A stretch of 64,000 bases of DNA, taken from positions 558,001 through 622,000 of the forward strand of contig NZ_JACRVF010000001.1 in the NCBI RefSeq assembly GCF_014306105.1, in the 5' to 3' direction. The notes under the pieces are model-generated. The model was not told the origin of the DNA, ran no database searches, and saw only the letters and a list, made by a program, of their open reading frames with translations. The position numbers and the translations under genes are program-made. How positions within the stretch are numbered: the first letter of the stretch is position 1; each line of letters starts with the position of its first letter. This document shows, piece after piece, positions 1 to 8,956 of this stretch. This DNA is from Pontibacter cellulosilyticus (lineage in GTDB: Bacteria > Bacteroidota > Bacteroidia > Cytophagales > Hymenobacteraceae).

Positions 1-864
1 CGAGATACCTTCGATTTTCTTTTCGTTGATCAACGCAGCCGTTTTCTCGATAAGAGAGGCTTTGTTAACCATGTAAGGAATCTCCGTTACGATGATCTGC
101 TCCTTACCGGATGGCGTTGTTTCGAAGATAGCGCGTCCGCGCATCAGCACACGGCCACGGCCAGTTTCGAAAGCAGATTTTACTCCATCATAACCATAAA
201 TGATACCGCCTGTTGGAAAGTCTGGCGCAGTAATATGCTGCATCAGTTCCGCAATAGTTATTTCACGGTTATCGATAAATGCTACAATGCCGTTTACTAC
301 TTCGGTAAGGTTATGAGGCGCCATGTTGGTAGCCATACCTACCGCAATACCCGAAGTACCGTTAACCAGAAGGTTAGGAAGCTTCGCAGGCATTACGCTT
401 GGCTCTTTCAGAGAGTCGTCGAAGTTAGGTACAAAGTCAACGGTATTCTTATCTAGGTCATTCAGTAATTCGTCGGCAATACGCTTCAGGCGTGCCTCCG
501 TATAACGCATGGCAGCCGGCGAATCACCGTCAATTGATCCATAGTTACCCTGTCCGTCTACCAGCGGGTAGCGCAACGACCATTCCTGGGCCATACGCAC
601 CATGGTGTCGTAAACAGAGGAGTCACCGTGCGGGTGATACTTACCCAACACCTCTCCTACAATCCTGGCAGATTTCTTATAAGCTTTGTTGTACGATACC
701 CCCAGTTCGGACATACCGTAGAGCACGCGGCGGTGCACAGGCTTTAATCCGTCCCGAACGTCGGGTAAGGCTCTTGAAATGATAACTGACATTGAGTAGT
801 CGATATACGCGCCGCGCATTTCGTCTTCAATGTTAATCGGTATTATTCGTTCGCCTTCAATCAT
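1..864 (-). CDS. gyrA: DNA gyrase subunit A, N-terminal part (cut by window edge)
   Basis: GyrA is the DNA-cleaving subunit of gyrase, the type II topoisomerase that puts negative supercoils into DNA. The first 288 residues are present, starting at the ATG on the minus strand at 864, and the rest lies left of the window. The N-terminus [20 protein letters not shown] and the segment [17 protein letters not shown] are typical of Bacteroidota GyrA. The catalytic tyrosine is Tyr121 in AMRYTEARL. Ser82 and Asp86, at the quinolone-contact positions, are the sensitive-type residues. The [15 protein letters not shown] stretch fits GyrA. ParC is the only realistic alternative and fits less well. Confidence 0.97.
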   Translation of the reverse strand, partial: MIEGERIIPINIEDEMRGAYIDYSMSVIISRALPDVRDGLKPVHRRVLYGMSELGVSYNKAYKKSARIVGEVLGKYHPHGDSSVYDTMVRMAQEWSLRYPLVDGQGNYGSIDGDSPAAMRYTEARLKRIADELLNDLDKNTVDFVPNFDDSLKEPSVMPAKLPNLLVNGTSGIAVGMATNMAPHNLTEVVNGIVAFIDNREITIAELMQHITAPDFPTGGIIYGYDGVKSAFETGRGRVLMRGRAIFETTPSGKEQIIVTEIPYMVNKASLIEKTAALINEKKIEGIS

Positions 865-947
865 GTCTAAGGTCTAAAATAATTAATTTTTGTTCGTGTT
901 TTTAGATAGGGCAAGTTAAGCAAAAAAGGCATTAAGGCCTATATAGC

Positions 948-1187
948 TTAATTCTTATTTTTGCTTTTGTTTGTTCTTGTTGGCGGCTGTTCCTTCGATC
1001 TCTTTGGTAGTTTCTCTCCTACTTTCGGATTCTGTTTTTTCCAGAGCGGCTGACCTCTAAACTCCTCCTCCCCGTGAGCGTGCACCATGCGTACATGGCA
1101 GGAGTATATAGGGCAGGTTTTACAAGAAGTTAAAGTTGAGAAGGTTAAAGCAATGCCAAGTATAAGAAGCAGTCTGGTTGTTGCCAT
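948..1187 (-). CDS. small putative lipoprotein with Cys-rich motif
   Basis: A 79-residue protein of unknown function. Residues 5-21 form a hydrophobic signal sequence ending in the lipobox LTSC with Cys22, so a lipid-anchored envelope protein is predicted. Right after it comes C-K-T-C-P-I-Y-S-C-H, three cysteines and a histidine within ten residues, then a basic tail rich in Lys, Gln and Asn. It lies 84 bp downstream of the gyrA start on the same strand, and a promoter-like TACTTTTG box sits about 56 bp upstream. The clean lipobox and the spacing support a real gene. The function cannot be read from sequence; the Cys/His cluster may bind metal, which is inference. Confidence 0.6.
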   Translation of the reverse strand: MATTRLLLILGIALTFSTLTSCKTCPIYSCHVRMVHAHGEEEFRGQPLWKKQNPKVGEKLPKRSKEQPPTRTNKSKNKN

Positions 1188-1242
1188 GTAAAGTAGATTA
1201 TGAAGCGTTACTTTTCTTAACGCTTAGTATATCCATATCATA

Positions 1243-1250
1243 CAAAAGTA
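1243..1250 (-). promoter_or_regulatory. Bacteroidota-type -7 box TACTTTTG
   Basis: On the minus strand this reads TACTTTTG, matching TAnnTTTG. It lies about 56 bp upstream of the small lipoprotein. A TTG lies upstream but at a short spacing of about 12, so the match is partial. Confidence 0.4.
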
Positions 1251-1284
1251 AGCATTTTTGCACAAAAAAACCAGCTTTTGCATC

Positions 1285-1308
1285 TATACTTTCACCTATC
1301 TAAGTATA
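1285..1308. repeat. facing pair of the iterated heptamer (TATACTT / AAGTATA)
   Basis: Two copies of the genome-wide heptamer face each other across 10 bases, giving a perfect 7-bp stem. It lies directly after the stop codon of the SDR gene (stop at 1311 on the minus strand), where it could act as a weak terminator. No long T-run follows. Confidence 0.5.
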
Positions 1309-1310
1309 AT

Positions 1311-2078
1311 TTAAGGCTGAAAACCGTTGATCGTAAAACCGCCGTCTACGGCAAGTGTCTGGCCAGTGATATAGGCAGCGGCAGGCATACAAAGAAAGGC
1401 AACAGCTGCAGATACATCTTGTGGCTCCCCTATTTTCTGCATGGGAGTCCTGCTGATCACTGCATCTGCATATTCTTTATTCTGAAGCACCGTTTGCGCT
1501 AGCGGGGTACTGATATACCAGGGAGCAACTGCATTGACTCTAATGCCATCTAAAGCCCACTCAGCTGCCAGATTTTTAGTAAGCTGGGTAAGGGCAGCTT
1601 TCGTCATACCATAAATGCTGCCGGTGCGCACATGTGTTAAACCAGCCACAGAGGTTACGTGTATAATGTTGCCTTGTCCGCTTCTCTTTAGTTCCGGGTA
1701 CAGCAGCCTGTTTAGGTCGAAAGCAGATCGAAGGTTTGTATTCATGACAAAATCGTACTCATCAGGGCTGTATTCTGCAGTAGGTTTACGTATGTTTGTA
1801 CCCACGTTGTTTACCAGGATATCCAGATCGGTCCATAGTTCCTGCACTGCTTCCTGAATTTTGGCTCTACCTACCGGCTTGCTTACATCGGCGATTAGGG
1901 TGTTTAATCTTTCCGGATGTTGCTCATGCAATTTTTCCAGGTCTTCGGCTTTGCGGGCAACGGCCAATACTTCTGCGCCTAAAGCTATCAACTCTGCCAC
2001 AATGGCCTCTCCTATCCCTTTAGACCCTCCTGTTACAACTGCTTTTTTATTCTTAAGTGACCAACGATTATCATTCAT
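1311..2078 (-). CDS. SDR-family oxidoreductase (tropinone reductase-like)
   Basis: A 255-residue classical short-chain dehydrogenase, predicted to be a cytosolic NAD(P)-dependent oxidoreductase. The cofactor loop TGGSKGIG is at residues 16-23 and NNVG at 90-93. The catalytic set is Ser143, Tyr156 and Lys160 (YGMTK). The C-terminal [11 protein letters not shown] is the usual ending of 3-oxoacyl-ACP reductase and tropinone-reductase-like members. Length is normal for the family. The ATG at 2078 leads straight into the Rossmann strand. The substrate is unknown, and the neighbours give no pathway. Confidence 0.93.
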   Translation of the reverse strand: MNDNRWSLKNKKAVVTGGSKGIGEAIVAELIALGAEVLAVARKAEDLEKLHEQHPERLNTLIADVSKPVGRAKIQEAVQELWTDLDILVNNVGTNIRKPTAEYSPDEYDFVMNTNLRSAFDLNRLLYPELKRSGQGNIIHVTSVAGLTHVRTGSIYGMTKAALTQLTKNLAAEWALDGIRVNAVAPWYISTPLAQTVLQNKEYADAVISRTPMQKIGEPQDVSAAVAFLCMPAAAYITGQTLAVDGGFTINGFQP

Positions 2079-2119
2079 ACTTTATTGATTTTGGTTCGTA
2101 TTTAAGCCTCCTACTGTAC

Positions 2120-3145
2120 TTATAGGCTTTTGTTACCCCTGATTCTGTTCCAGTAAGCTGCGAAATATTCTTTGTCAATATTCGGTCTATTGTTTATTTC
2201 GTCAAACTGAAGTTGACCTTCTTCATCTTTCCAGACATGGTACACAAACACGTACCCACCGCCGTTCTCGCGCCAACCGTCAAACTTACCAAAACGCAGA
2301 TCGTTGATCAAAATGCCTTTATCAGGTGCCTGCTCAACGGTGTAATAGCCTTTGGTCAGTTCCAGCAGCCTGTCTAATTTAGGGTGGCCCATGTATGGCT
2401 CTAGCAACTGCTGTTGTTGCGGTTCAAACTCCAGCGGTACCAATTTTTCTTTATCCGCTAAAGAATAAAACCCATTATAAAAGCCGTTCTCTGTTTTAGC
2501 TGTAACAGACCAGAATACAGTATTAAGCGGAGTTGGCTTGCTGATGTATGATTCTTGGTTAATACTTTTGGCTTCAAAATTCTGTTCAAAAACATCGTTT
2601 GCCTGTGCCTTAAAAACAAAAGATAGCAACAGGTAAAATGTACTTAGTGCAAGGCCTGTATAATTAAGCCTCCTGCGCTTCATGCTGTGCCTGCTGTAAA
2701 ATGCTGTTGCCAGTGTAAAGCCAAGGAAAGGAAGCGTGTACAGCGGGTCTATCACAAATATGTTATAGAAAGCAACGCCATAGTTGCTGAATGGCCAGAA
2801 CAGTTGCGTACCCCAGGTTGTGCAGGCGTCTAGCAGCGCATGTGTCGTAAAGCCAAAGAAGAACAGTAGCGTCCACGTCCATAAACCAGCATTGTGTTTC
2901 TTATAAAGCCGGTGAAGCAACCAGCCCAGCACAGGAGATACTACCAACGCAAAAAGAAATGAATGGGTAATTGACCTGTGAAAGCTTAACTGTTGTACTG
3001 TGTCAAGCCACGGGTTTATAAGTACATCGAGGTCTGGGATAGTGCCCGCTACTGCACCCCATAACAATGCTTTGTTGCCCAGTTTTTTTCCGGCTACCAC
3101 CTCCCCTACAGAGGCACCTAATACAATCTGTGTAAGTGAATCCAT
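2120..3145 (-). CDS. DUF457/YdjM-like membrane-bound metal-dependent hydrolase
   Basis: A 341-residue inner-membrane protein of the DUF457 (YdjM-type, 'LexA-binding, membrane-bound hydrolase') group. The N-terminus MDSLTQIVLGASVGEVVAG, the acidic IPDLD at residues 36-40 and HRSITHS at 56-62 are the group's conserved putative metal ligands. A further TTHALLD follows, between hydrophobic helices. The C-terminal third is soluble and poorly conserved. The biochemical role of the family is not established. It is transcribed away from the channel-like gene at 3283, with a good promoter match between them. Confidence 0.82.
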   Translation of the reverse strand: MDSLTQIVLGASVGEVVAGKKLGNKALLWGAVAGTIPDLDVLINPWLDTVQQLSFHRSITHSFLFALVVSPVLGWLLHRLYKKHNAGLWTWTLLFFFGFTTHALLDACTTWGTQLFWPFSNYGVAFYNIFVIDPLYTLPFLGFTLATAFYSRHSMKRRRLNYTGLALSTFYLLLSFVFKAQANDVFEQNFEAKSINQESYISKPTPLNTVFWSVTAKTENGFYNGFYSLADKEKLVPLEFEPQQQQLLEPYMGHPKLDRLLELTKGYYTVEQAPDKGILINDLRFGKFDGWRENGGGYVFVYHVWKDEEGQLQFDEINNRPNIDKEYFAAYWNRIRGNKSL

Positions 3146-3226
3146 ACATTTTAACCTTAATCCAATTACTCAAACTTGTTGCCGCAGACACAGGCTATCA
3201 CATTTGTAGTAACAAGAAAGGGTATA

Positions 3227-3255
3227 CAAAAGTATAAACTTCTGCGGTTTCGCAA
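3227..3255 (-). promoter_or_regulatory. promoter for the DUF457 gene (TTG-N18-TACTTTTG)
   Basis: The minus strand has TTG at 3253-3255 and TACTTTTG at 3227-3234, 18 bases apart. This matches the Bacteroidota sigma-A pattern (TTTG, 17-21 bases, TAnnTTTG). The downstream ATG is at 3145. Confidence 0.55.
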
Positions 3256-3282
3256 CATCGCCTAAAACGCATTTATCCATTT

Positions 3283-4320
3283 ATGGACTCATACTTCTTT
3301 TTATTTGCTGGAATATCTATTGTTCTAATTACTGCCTATGATTTAATTTATACTACGTTTTCTCCGCGTGGAGCCGGATTTATAAGTGATTTTGTTACCT
3401 CAGTTATTTGGAACACGCTTAGGCTCTTTTACAAGATAACAGGCAACCATAAAATAATGCGCGGCGCAGGTATCATAATCGTTTGCGCTACTTTACTTAG
3501 TTGGCTGCTTTTGCTTTGGGGAGGACATTTTATGATCGTATTGGCAGATCAGGATGCTGTGCTGGATAGTACAACCAATCTGCCGGCTACCTCCATGCAA
3601 CGGTTATACTACTCAGGATACATATTATCCACTATGGGCAATGGTGATTATAAGGGTGGCTCTGATGGCTGGAGAGTATATTCTGCTGTGATTTCCTTTG
3701 CAGGGCTTACACTGATCACTATAGCTATCTCCTACATGGTACCGGTAATATCGGCTGTAACAGAACGCCGTGCTTTAAGCATCAGGATAAGATCAATAGG
3801 TGAAACAAGTCAAAGGGTTATACTTGACAACTGGAATGGGAATGATTGCAAACGGCTGGAAGATCAGTTTAATGGGTTGGCAGAGAGTGTCGCTTTACAG
3901 GCACAGATGCATCTCTCTTATCCCGTCTTGCAGTACTTCCACCACGGGCAAAAAGCAACTGCACTGCTTCCGAGCTTGGCGATGCTTGATGAAGCGCTTA
4001 CGATCATGCTGCTATACTTGCCAGAGAATACGAGGCCGGATCCGCAGCACCTGATTCCGCTCCGGAAGGCTGTCACAAATTTTTTACAGACACTTGACAT
4101 AGTATCAAATCGTGCTGCTGAAACAGAAGTGCCATCTCTGGATGTGGATTTATTGCTTGCACGCGGACTTCCATTAAAACAACTGGATCCATCTCTCTTA
4201 AGTAATTTAGATTACAGACGCAAAATGTTACGCTCTATGGTAGAGCACGATGGTTGGAAGTGGAACGAAGAAGCAGATTCACCTTTTGATTCAAAGATGG
4301 ACCTGCCTTCCGTTTCTTAG
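3283..4320 (+). CDS. ion-channel-like membrane protein with altered K+ filter
   Basis: A 345-residue protein of the two-TM/pore-loop channel type. Hydrophobic segments lie at about residues 4-24, 62-88 and 130-155. A pore-like loop before the last one carries T117-M-G-N-G-D122, at the place of the K+ selectivity filter TVGYGD. The C-terminal 180 residues are cytosolic, helical and unrecognised. It is convergent with the GNAT-like gene, and the two stop codons overlap by 3-4 bases at 4317-4320. The fold assignment is fairly good. Selectivity for potassium is doubtful because the filter Tyr is Asn. Confidence 0.75.
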   Translation: MDSYFFLFAGISIVLITAYDLIYTTFSPRGAGFISDFVTSVIWNTLRLFYKITGNHKIMRGAGIIIVCATLLSWLLLLWGGHFMIVLADQDAVLDSTTNLPATSMQRLYYSGYILSTMGNGDYKGGSDGWRVYSAVISFAGLTLITIAISYMVPVISAVTERRALSIRIRSIGETSQRVILDNWNGNDCKRLEDQFNGLAESVALQAQMHLSYPVLQYFHHGQKATALLPSLAMLDEALTIMLLYLPENTRPDPQHLIPLRKAVTNFLQTLDIVSNRAAETEVPSLDVDLLLARGLPLKQLDPSLLSNLDYRRKMLRSMVEHDGWKWNEEADSPFDSKMDLPSVS

Positions 4321-5483
4321 CGTATGATAGCGGCGCGCTTAAATTCTTTTGTTCTGTCGAATAGATAACGATAGGTAGCATGCGTTTTATAAATGCGGCC
4401 GCCAACCTGCTCTACCAGGTGCATCATCTTCGGGTTAAAGTCCCCTATCCAGTTCATCTGCAAATCTACATAAGGCATGCTTGGATTACCCTGTATGAAT
4501 TTTCCGGCCTCTACAATCATGGCAGCCTCTACGCCCTTGCTCTGATGTTCTGGTGTAATACCGAAAACGATCCCATACATGGTGTTGCAAGCCCCTCTCC
4601 ACTTATGAAAAACAAACTTAAGCTTGCCCCACAGGTCCAGTTCCCCATTTACATACTTAAATACTTTGTTTAGCTCAGGGATGGCAATAAAGAACCCTGC
4701 CGGCTCCTCGTTATGATAAGCAAACCAGATAATGCGCTCATCAATAACTGGCTTCAGAGTTTTCATAACAGTGGCAGCCTGTGCTTCACTCATCGGTTTC
4801 ACTCCTTCGTGCTTGGCCCACCCTTTGTTGTAAACTGTCCTGAAATCTTCTGTATACTTTGCAAGTTTTGTCTTTTCCATGTGCCTGAAAGAATAGGCAG
4901 AATCTGAAAGTATACGTTGTGCTTTCTCGTTATACTTTTCTGGAAGAGGATCCTCTACAGTTCTGTAATAAGTATACTGGTTAAAGTATAATCCGAATCC
5001 ATAGTTCTCAAACAGCTGCTGGTAGTACGGGAAATTGTAGTGCATCCCATAGTTAGGCGGTGTAAAACCATCTATCAACAGGCCCCACCACTTATCCCTG
5101 TCGCCAAAGTTTACGGGGCCGTCCATGGCCTCCATGCCACGCTCCTGAAGCCAGTTTTTGCAGGCATCAAAAAGCATATTAGCTGCCTCTTGATTATTTA
5201 TGCAATCAAAAAAACCCATGCCTCCGGTAGGCTGCTCAAAGGTCTTTGCTGTTTTTTTATTTATGAAGGCAGCTACTCTTCCTATCGTTTCTCCCTTGCC
5301 ATCTTTCAGTATCCAACGTATCGCTTCGCTGTCCCTGAGCAGTTTGTTTTTTTTCGGATCAAAAACATTGTTGATGTCCTTGTCGAGTGGACGGATATAG
5401 TTAGGGTCTTTTTTATACATCCTTACCTGTACCATCAAAAATTCTTTGGCAAGTTCGGGCGTGTTTACCTCAATTAGTTGCAT
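4317..5483 (-). CDS. GNAT-like acyltransferase family protein (YghO-like)
   Basis: A 388-residue soluble protein. The C-terminal half has a GNAT-type fold signature: GFFIAIPELN, then GITPEHQSKGVEAAM at about residues 308-322, which resembles the acetyl-CoA pyrophosphate loop (Q/R-x-x-G-x-G/A). It is longer than a plain GNAT domain, with an N-terminal half that contains YIRPLDKDINNVFDPKKN. Large proteins of this kind are common in Bacteroidota and are annotated as hypothetical or YghO-like acetyltransferases. The substrate is unknown. The start at 5483 is an ATG with no good internal alternative. Confidence 0.7.
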   Translation of the reverse strand: MQLIEVNTPELAKEFLMVQVRMYKKDPNYIRPLDKDINNVFDPKKNKLLRDSEAIRWILKDGKGETIGRVAAFINKKTAKTFEQPTGGMGFFDCINNQEAANMLFDACKNWLQERGMEAMDGPVNFGDRDKWWGLLIDGFTPPNYGMHYNFPYYQQLFENYGFGLYFNQYTYYRTVEDPLPEKYNEKAQRILSDSAYSFRHMEKTKLAKYTEDFRTVYNKGWAKHEGVKPMSEAQAATVMKTLKPVIDERIIWFAYHNEEPAGFFIAIPELNKVFKYVNGELDLWGKLKFVFHKWRGACNTMYGIVFGITPEHQSKGVEAAMIVEAGKFIQGNPSMPYVDLQMNWIGDFNPKMMHLVEQVGGRIYKTHATYRYLFDRTKEFKRAAIIR

Positions 5484-5581
5484 AGCTCTGTTTTGAAAAG
5501 ATGCGCTAAATAAATCAATCTGCCAGATAAAACATAATCAAAGTATAGTTATGCGGGGCAGCAACAGGAATGGTGTAAAAT

Positions 5582-5608
5582 GAAAAAAGCCCTCAGATAT
5601 CTGAAGGC
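5582..5608 (-). terminator. terminator of the tRNA-Thr operon
   Basis: The minus strand reads GCCTTCAGATATCTGAGGGC followed by six T, a 9-10 bp hairpin with one G-T pair. It lies 13 bp after the first tRNA-Thr gene. Confidence 0.85.
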
Positions 5609-5621
5609 TTTGCTCTTAAAG

Positions 5622-5694
<73 letters not shown>

Positions 5695-5754
5695 TTGTAC
5701 TTTATGTTTGTCTAAAAAAGCAGAAGAAGTACAAACAGCTGCTTTTCGGAAATG

Positions 5755-5827
<73 letters not shown>

Positions 5828-5863
5828 TTACTATCTGGTGTGCTTTATTGTTTTAAAGCGTTG

Positions 5864-5894
5864 CAAAAGTATAGCGAAGATTTAAATGATGCAA
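5864..5894 (-). promoter_or_regulatory. promoter of the tRNA-Thr pair (TTG-N20-TACTTTTG)
   Basis: The minus strand shows TTG at 5892-5894 and TACTTTTG at 5864-5871 with a 20-base spacer, an almost ideal match to the Bacteroidota housekeeping promoter. The predicted start is about 5857, some 30 bases before tRNA copy 2. Confidence 0.75.
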
Positions 5895-5955
5895 CTACTC
5901 GCTTATATTTTTTGCAACGCTTTAGGTAAGAAATTGAGATTCAGCTTAAAATTTT

Positions 5956-8112
5956 TTAAGATCGGAATGCATCCAATTGGTGCTGCAGCAGATTGATGCG
6001 TTTCTGAGCATCTGCAATACGGCCTTCATACTCTATACGAAGCTTGTCGGCGTTTTTAGATCGCGCAAAAAACTCGATGTTTGTGCGTAGCGTCTGAATG
6101 TCGTTCTGCAGTTGCGAAATTTCGCGGCGAATAGTGTTTTCGCGTTGGTGCAATTTCTGTCCTGCATCTGGGCTGTGCTTCATCCGCTCTACCTGTAGCT
6201 TCACAAGCTTGTCAGTTCTTTCTTCTAGAGACAATTCAGGCACACGCTCCAGGTACTTCTCCATTAAAGCAACAAATTTGTCCTCTGCTTTCGGGCTTGT
6301 GCGTTGATTGCCTTTGTCCAGGTCGGACCACTGCTGCTTAAACTGCTCAAACTCCTCCAAAGATCCAGTTGCCGTAGGTTGTGCCAGTTTGCTTGCTACT
6401 CTATCGCAAAGCTCCAGTTTCTCAGCAGACAGTTTCTCCTGCTCAGCGGATTTCTGCTGCTCGTTTGCCTGCTTGCGGTCAAAAAACTCGTTACAGGCTG
6501 CTCTGAAGCGCTGCCAGATCTTATCGGAATGTTTATCAGGTACACGGCCAATAGTCTTCCATTTTTTCTGCAACTGTATCAGCTTTTCCTTTGTACTGTT
6601 CCAGTCGGTACTGTCTTTCAGGTTTTCGGCTTCTTCGCACAATTCTGTTTTTAAGCGCAGGTTTTGCATCTTCTGCTCATCCAACCCCTTAAAGAACTGG
6701 TTTTTGTGCTGGAAGAAAGCTTTATAGTTGCCCCAGAAGGATTTGTTCACTTCTTCTGCATGCTCTTTCGGCACAAGTCCGGCAGCGTCCCACTCCTCTT
6801 TCAGCTTCTGGATCTCATCAGTTTTGTCACGCCATTCGTTAATGCGGTCGGTATTAAAGTTCTGGTATTGCTGCAAACGCTCTAGAATAGAACGCTTCTT
6901 ATCTAAGTTGGCTGTTTCTATCTCACGGCGGTTTTCCTGATAAGCGCGACGTTTTTCGTGTACTTTTTCAGAGGCCTTTATAAATCTATCCCAAATTGGG
7001 TCGCGCTGATCGTTTGGAACAGGTCCGATGTTTTTCCACTCTTCGTGCAGGTGGCGCAGTTCCTGCAACGCCTTGTTTACAGATGTCTCTGAGGCTAACG
7101 CTTCGGCACGGTCTATCAGCTGCATTTTAGCATCGAGGTTTCGCTTGCGGTCAAGTTCCTTCAGCTCATAAAAGATGCTGCGGTTATTATAGAAGATATC
7201 CAGCAGGGCATGATAAGAGTCCCAGAGCTCCTGCGCACTACCGGCAGGTACCTGGCCCAGGCTCTTCCATTCTTGCTGTATTCGTTTTACCTCTTCGTTG
7301 CTGTTCTTTGTTTCAGCAGACTCCACCAGAGCGCGTAATTGTGTAAGCAATTCGCGCTTGCGATCCAGGTTACGCTGGCGCTGCTCCTCTACGTTCTGGC
7401 GTTGAGCATAGCGTGCATCGCGGTATGAAGTAAAGAGTGCTTCAACATTCTGGTGCTCAGGAGAAGTGTGGTAGTCAAAATCATCTTCAGTGCCTCCCTC
7501 CTGCTTAAATTTTTCTAATGCCTCGGAACGCTCTGTCTGAAATTTGGAGTCATATTGCTTATGAATCTCAATAACTGTTTTATGGCGTTTAGCTGCGTCA
7601 CCACTCTTTAAAAGGGAGGTTAATTGCTGTCTCAATTCATCAATCGATAGCTGGCTGTAATCAGTATGATCTTCCTCGTCTTCGTCTTCTTCGCCTTCGT
7701 GATGCTCCTGCGGTTGTTTTTCTTCCGAAGCAGTAGAAGGCTCATTTTCCGCCTCACTGGTTACTGTAGTACTTGGTTCTTCTGTGCTGGTAGCCTGTGA
7801 AGTATTTTCAGCTTCTACATCCACAACATCTGTGTTTGCAGCTGTAAATGCTTCTGTTATTCTTTCAGATGACTCAGACTCCTCTGCCGATTTTAAATCC
7901 GGCATTATTTCGGGTTGCTCTTCCTTTGGAACTTCAGGCGTTGCATCAGGCTGCTCATCTGCCTGGTTCTTTGCATTGATTTCTGCGAGGCGCTGCTCTA
8001 CAATATTCATCTGCGATTCCTGATTTCCGTTAGCCGGGTTTTTCTCGTTTTGATTCTCTGGCTTGTTTGCCTCAGCTCCGGTAGAGTCCGTATTCCTGTT
8101 TTCTGTTGTCAT
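5956..8112 (-). CDS. DUF349 repeat protein
   Basis: A 718-residue protein. Residues 1 to about 150 are acidic, low-complexity and probably disordered (rich in Glu, Ser, Thr, with runs of E and D). The rest is a chain of helical DUF349 repeats. Each is marked by a W-K-x-[IL]-G-x-V-P-x motif, for example EWKSLGQVP, EWKNIGPVP, EWDAAGLVP and KWKTIGRVP, followed by a WxxF/Y helix. The C-terminal part is coiled coil. DUF349 proteins are widespread in Bacteroidota and their role is unknown. The adjacent YqgE/AlgH gene is 34 bp upstream on the same strand, so the two may be co-transcribed. Confidence 0.92.
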   Translation of the reverse strand: MTTENRNTDSTGAEANKPENQNEKNPANGNQESQMNIVEQRLAEINAKNQADEQPDATPEVPKEEQPEIMPDLKSAEESESSERITEAFTAANTDVVDVEAENTSQATSTEEPSTTVTSEAENEPSTASEEKQPQEHHEGEEDEDEEDHTDYSQLSIDELRQQLTSLLKSGDAAKRHKTVIEIHKQYDSKFQTERSEALEKFKQEGGTEDDFDYHTSPEHQNVEALFTSYRDARYAQRQNVEEQRQRNLDRKRELLTQLRALVESAETKNSNEEVKRIQQEWKSLGQVPAGSAQELWDSYHALLDIFYNNRSIFYELKELDRKRNLDAKMQLIDRAEALASETSVNKALQELRHLHEEWKNIGPVPNDQRDPIWDRFIKASEKVHEKRRAYQENRREIETANLDKKRSILERLQQYQNFNTDRINEWRDKTDEIQKLKEEWDAAGLVPKEHAEEVNKSFWGNYKAFFQHKNQFFKGLDEQKMQNLRLKTELCEEAENLKDSTDWNSTKEKLIQLQKKWKTIGRVPDKHSDKIWQRFRAACNEFFDRKQANEQQKSAEQEKLSAEKLELCDRVASKLAQPTATGSLEEFEQFKQQWSDLDKGNQRTSPKAEDKFVALMEKYLERVPELSLEERTDKLVKLQVERMKHSPDAGQKLHQRENTIRREISQLQNDIQTLRTNIEFFARSKNADKLRIEYEGRIADAQKRINLLQHQLDAFRS

Positions 8113-8146
8113 GGCTACTTTTATATAAGTATAACGTTAGGGCGTA

Positions 8147-8716
8147 CTAGTTTAGGCGAGGGTCAACTGGGTAGTTGGAAAGCACTTTGTACTTCCCTCC
8201 CATTTCTTTCAAAACACTTCGCCACAGCTTATCTGTCTCCAAATTAAATAATTTATTTGCAGCATTGTTATTAACTATCCAAACATTTTTGTCGATCTCT
8301 TCTTGAAGCTGGCCTGGAGTCCAGCCGGAATAGCCTAAAAAAAACTTTATATCTGATGTTGATACAATACCAGAACCTATCATAGTTCTCAGCATTTCAA
8401 AGTCTCCTCCCCAGTACAGGTCATCGCTCAGCTTAATAGCTTGTGGCAGCTCCGAAAGTTTATGAATGTAATGCAGCGTATTGTACTGCACAGGCCCACC
8501 AATTCCGAGTTCAGCATCAAAAGAGTCGTTATAAATATCAATCACATCAGAAAGTTTTAAGTTGGACTTGCGGTTAAGTACAAGTCCAAAAGTACCTTCC
8601 TGTTCGTTGTGGCTACACAATAGCACCACACTTCGCTCAAAGTTAGGGTCACCCAAAAAGGGCTCTGAGATAAGCAGGCTACCATTCTGCGGCTTTATAA
8701 GACTAGTATCATCCAT
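8147..8716 (-). CDS. YqgE/AlgH family protein
   Basis: A 189-residue protein of the DUF179 (YqgE/AlgH) family. The start has the family hallmark NGSLLISEPFLGDPNFERSV, followed by GTFGLVLNRK, then FLGYSGWTPGQLQEEI. Length matches the family. The precise biochemical role is unresolved. In pseudomonads AlgH has been linked to regulation of alginate and other genes, but that cannot be carried over here. The ATG at 8716 gives the expected N-terminus with a short lead. Confidence 0.93.
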   Translation of the reverse strand: MDDTSLIKPQNGSLLISEPFLGDPNFERSVVLLCSHNEQEGTFGLVLNRKSNLKLSDVIDIYNDSFDAELGIGGPVQYNTLHYIHKLSELPQAIKLSDDLYWGGDFEMLRTMIGSGIVSTSDIKFFLGYSGWTPGQLQEEIDKNVWIVNNNAANKLFNLETDKLWRSVLKEMGGKYKVLSNYPVDPRLN

Positions 8717-8913
8717 TTAGTTAGTTTCTTGCTTTTTATGTTTTATACTTGTTTATGACTGGCTTAGCTTAACTCGGCTACCTTACAAGTATGGTTTTAT
8801 GTCTTCTTACGCAAAGAAAGTAATATTGTATCATTGCATAGAAATATTTGAGCTAACATAAGTTAGGAACTACTGTTATCGGTTTAGCATATATCTATGC
8901 GGTAATTAATTTA

Positions 8914-8940
8914 TTTGGCGTAGAATATTTTTTAAATTTG
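8914..8940 (+). promoter_or_regulatory. promoter of pdxH (TTTG ... TAAATTTG)
   Basis: TAAATTTG at 8933-8940 matches TAnnTTTG, with TTTG at 8914-8917 upstream. The spacer of 15 is short. The pdxH ATG follows 16 bp later, so the leader would be very short. Confidence 0.5.
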
Positions 8941-8956
8941 GCAAAATCCTAAAACT

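Noticed and set aside
235..782. Plus-strand reading frames within 235-782
   Set aside because: They run opposite to gyrA, whose minus frame has all family motifs. They are shadow frames.
6098..6940. Several plus-strand Cys/Ser-rich frames inside the DUF349 gene
   Set aside because: Mirror frames of a repeat-rich coiled-coil gene; no start signals or family features.
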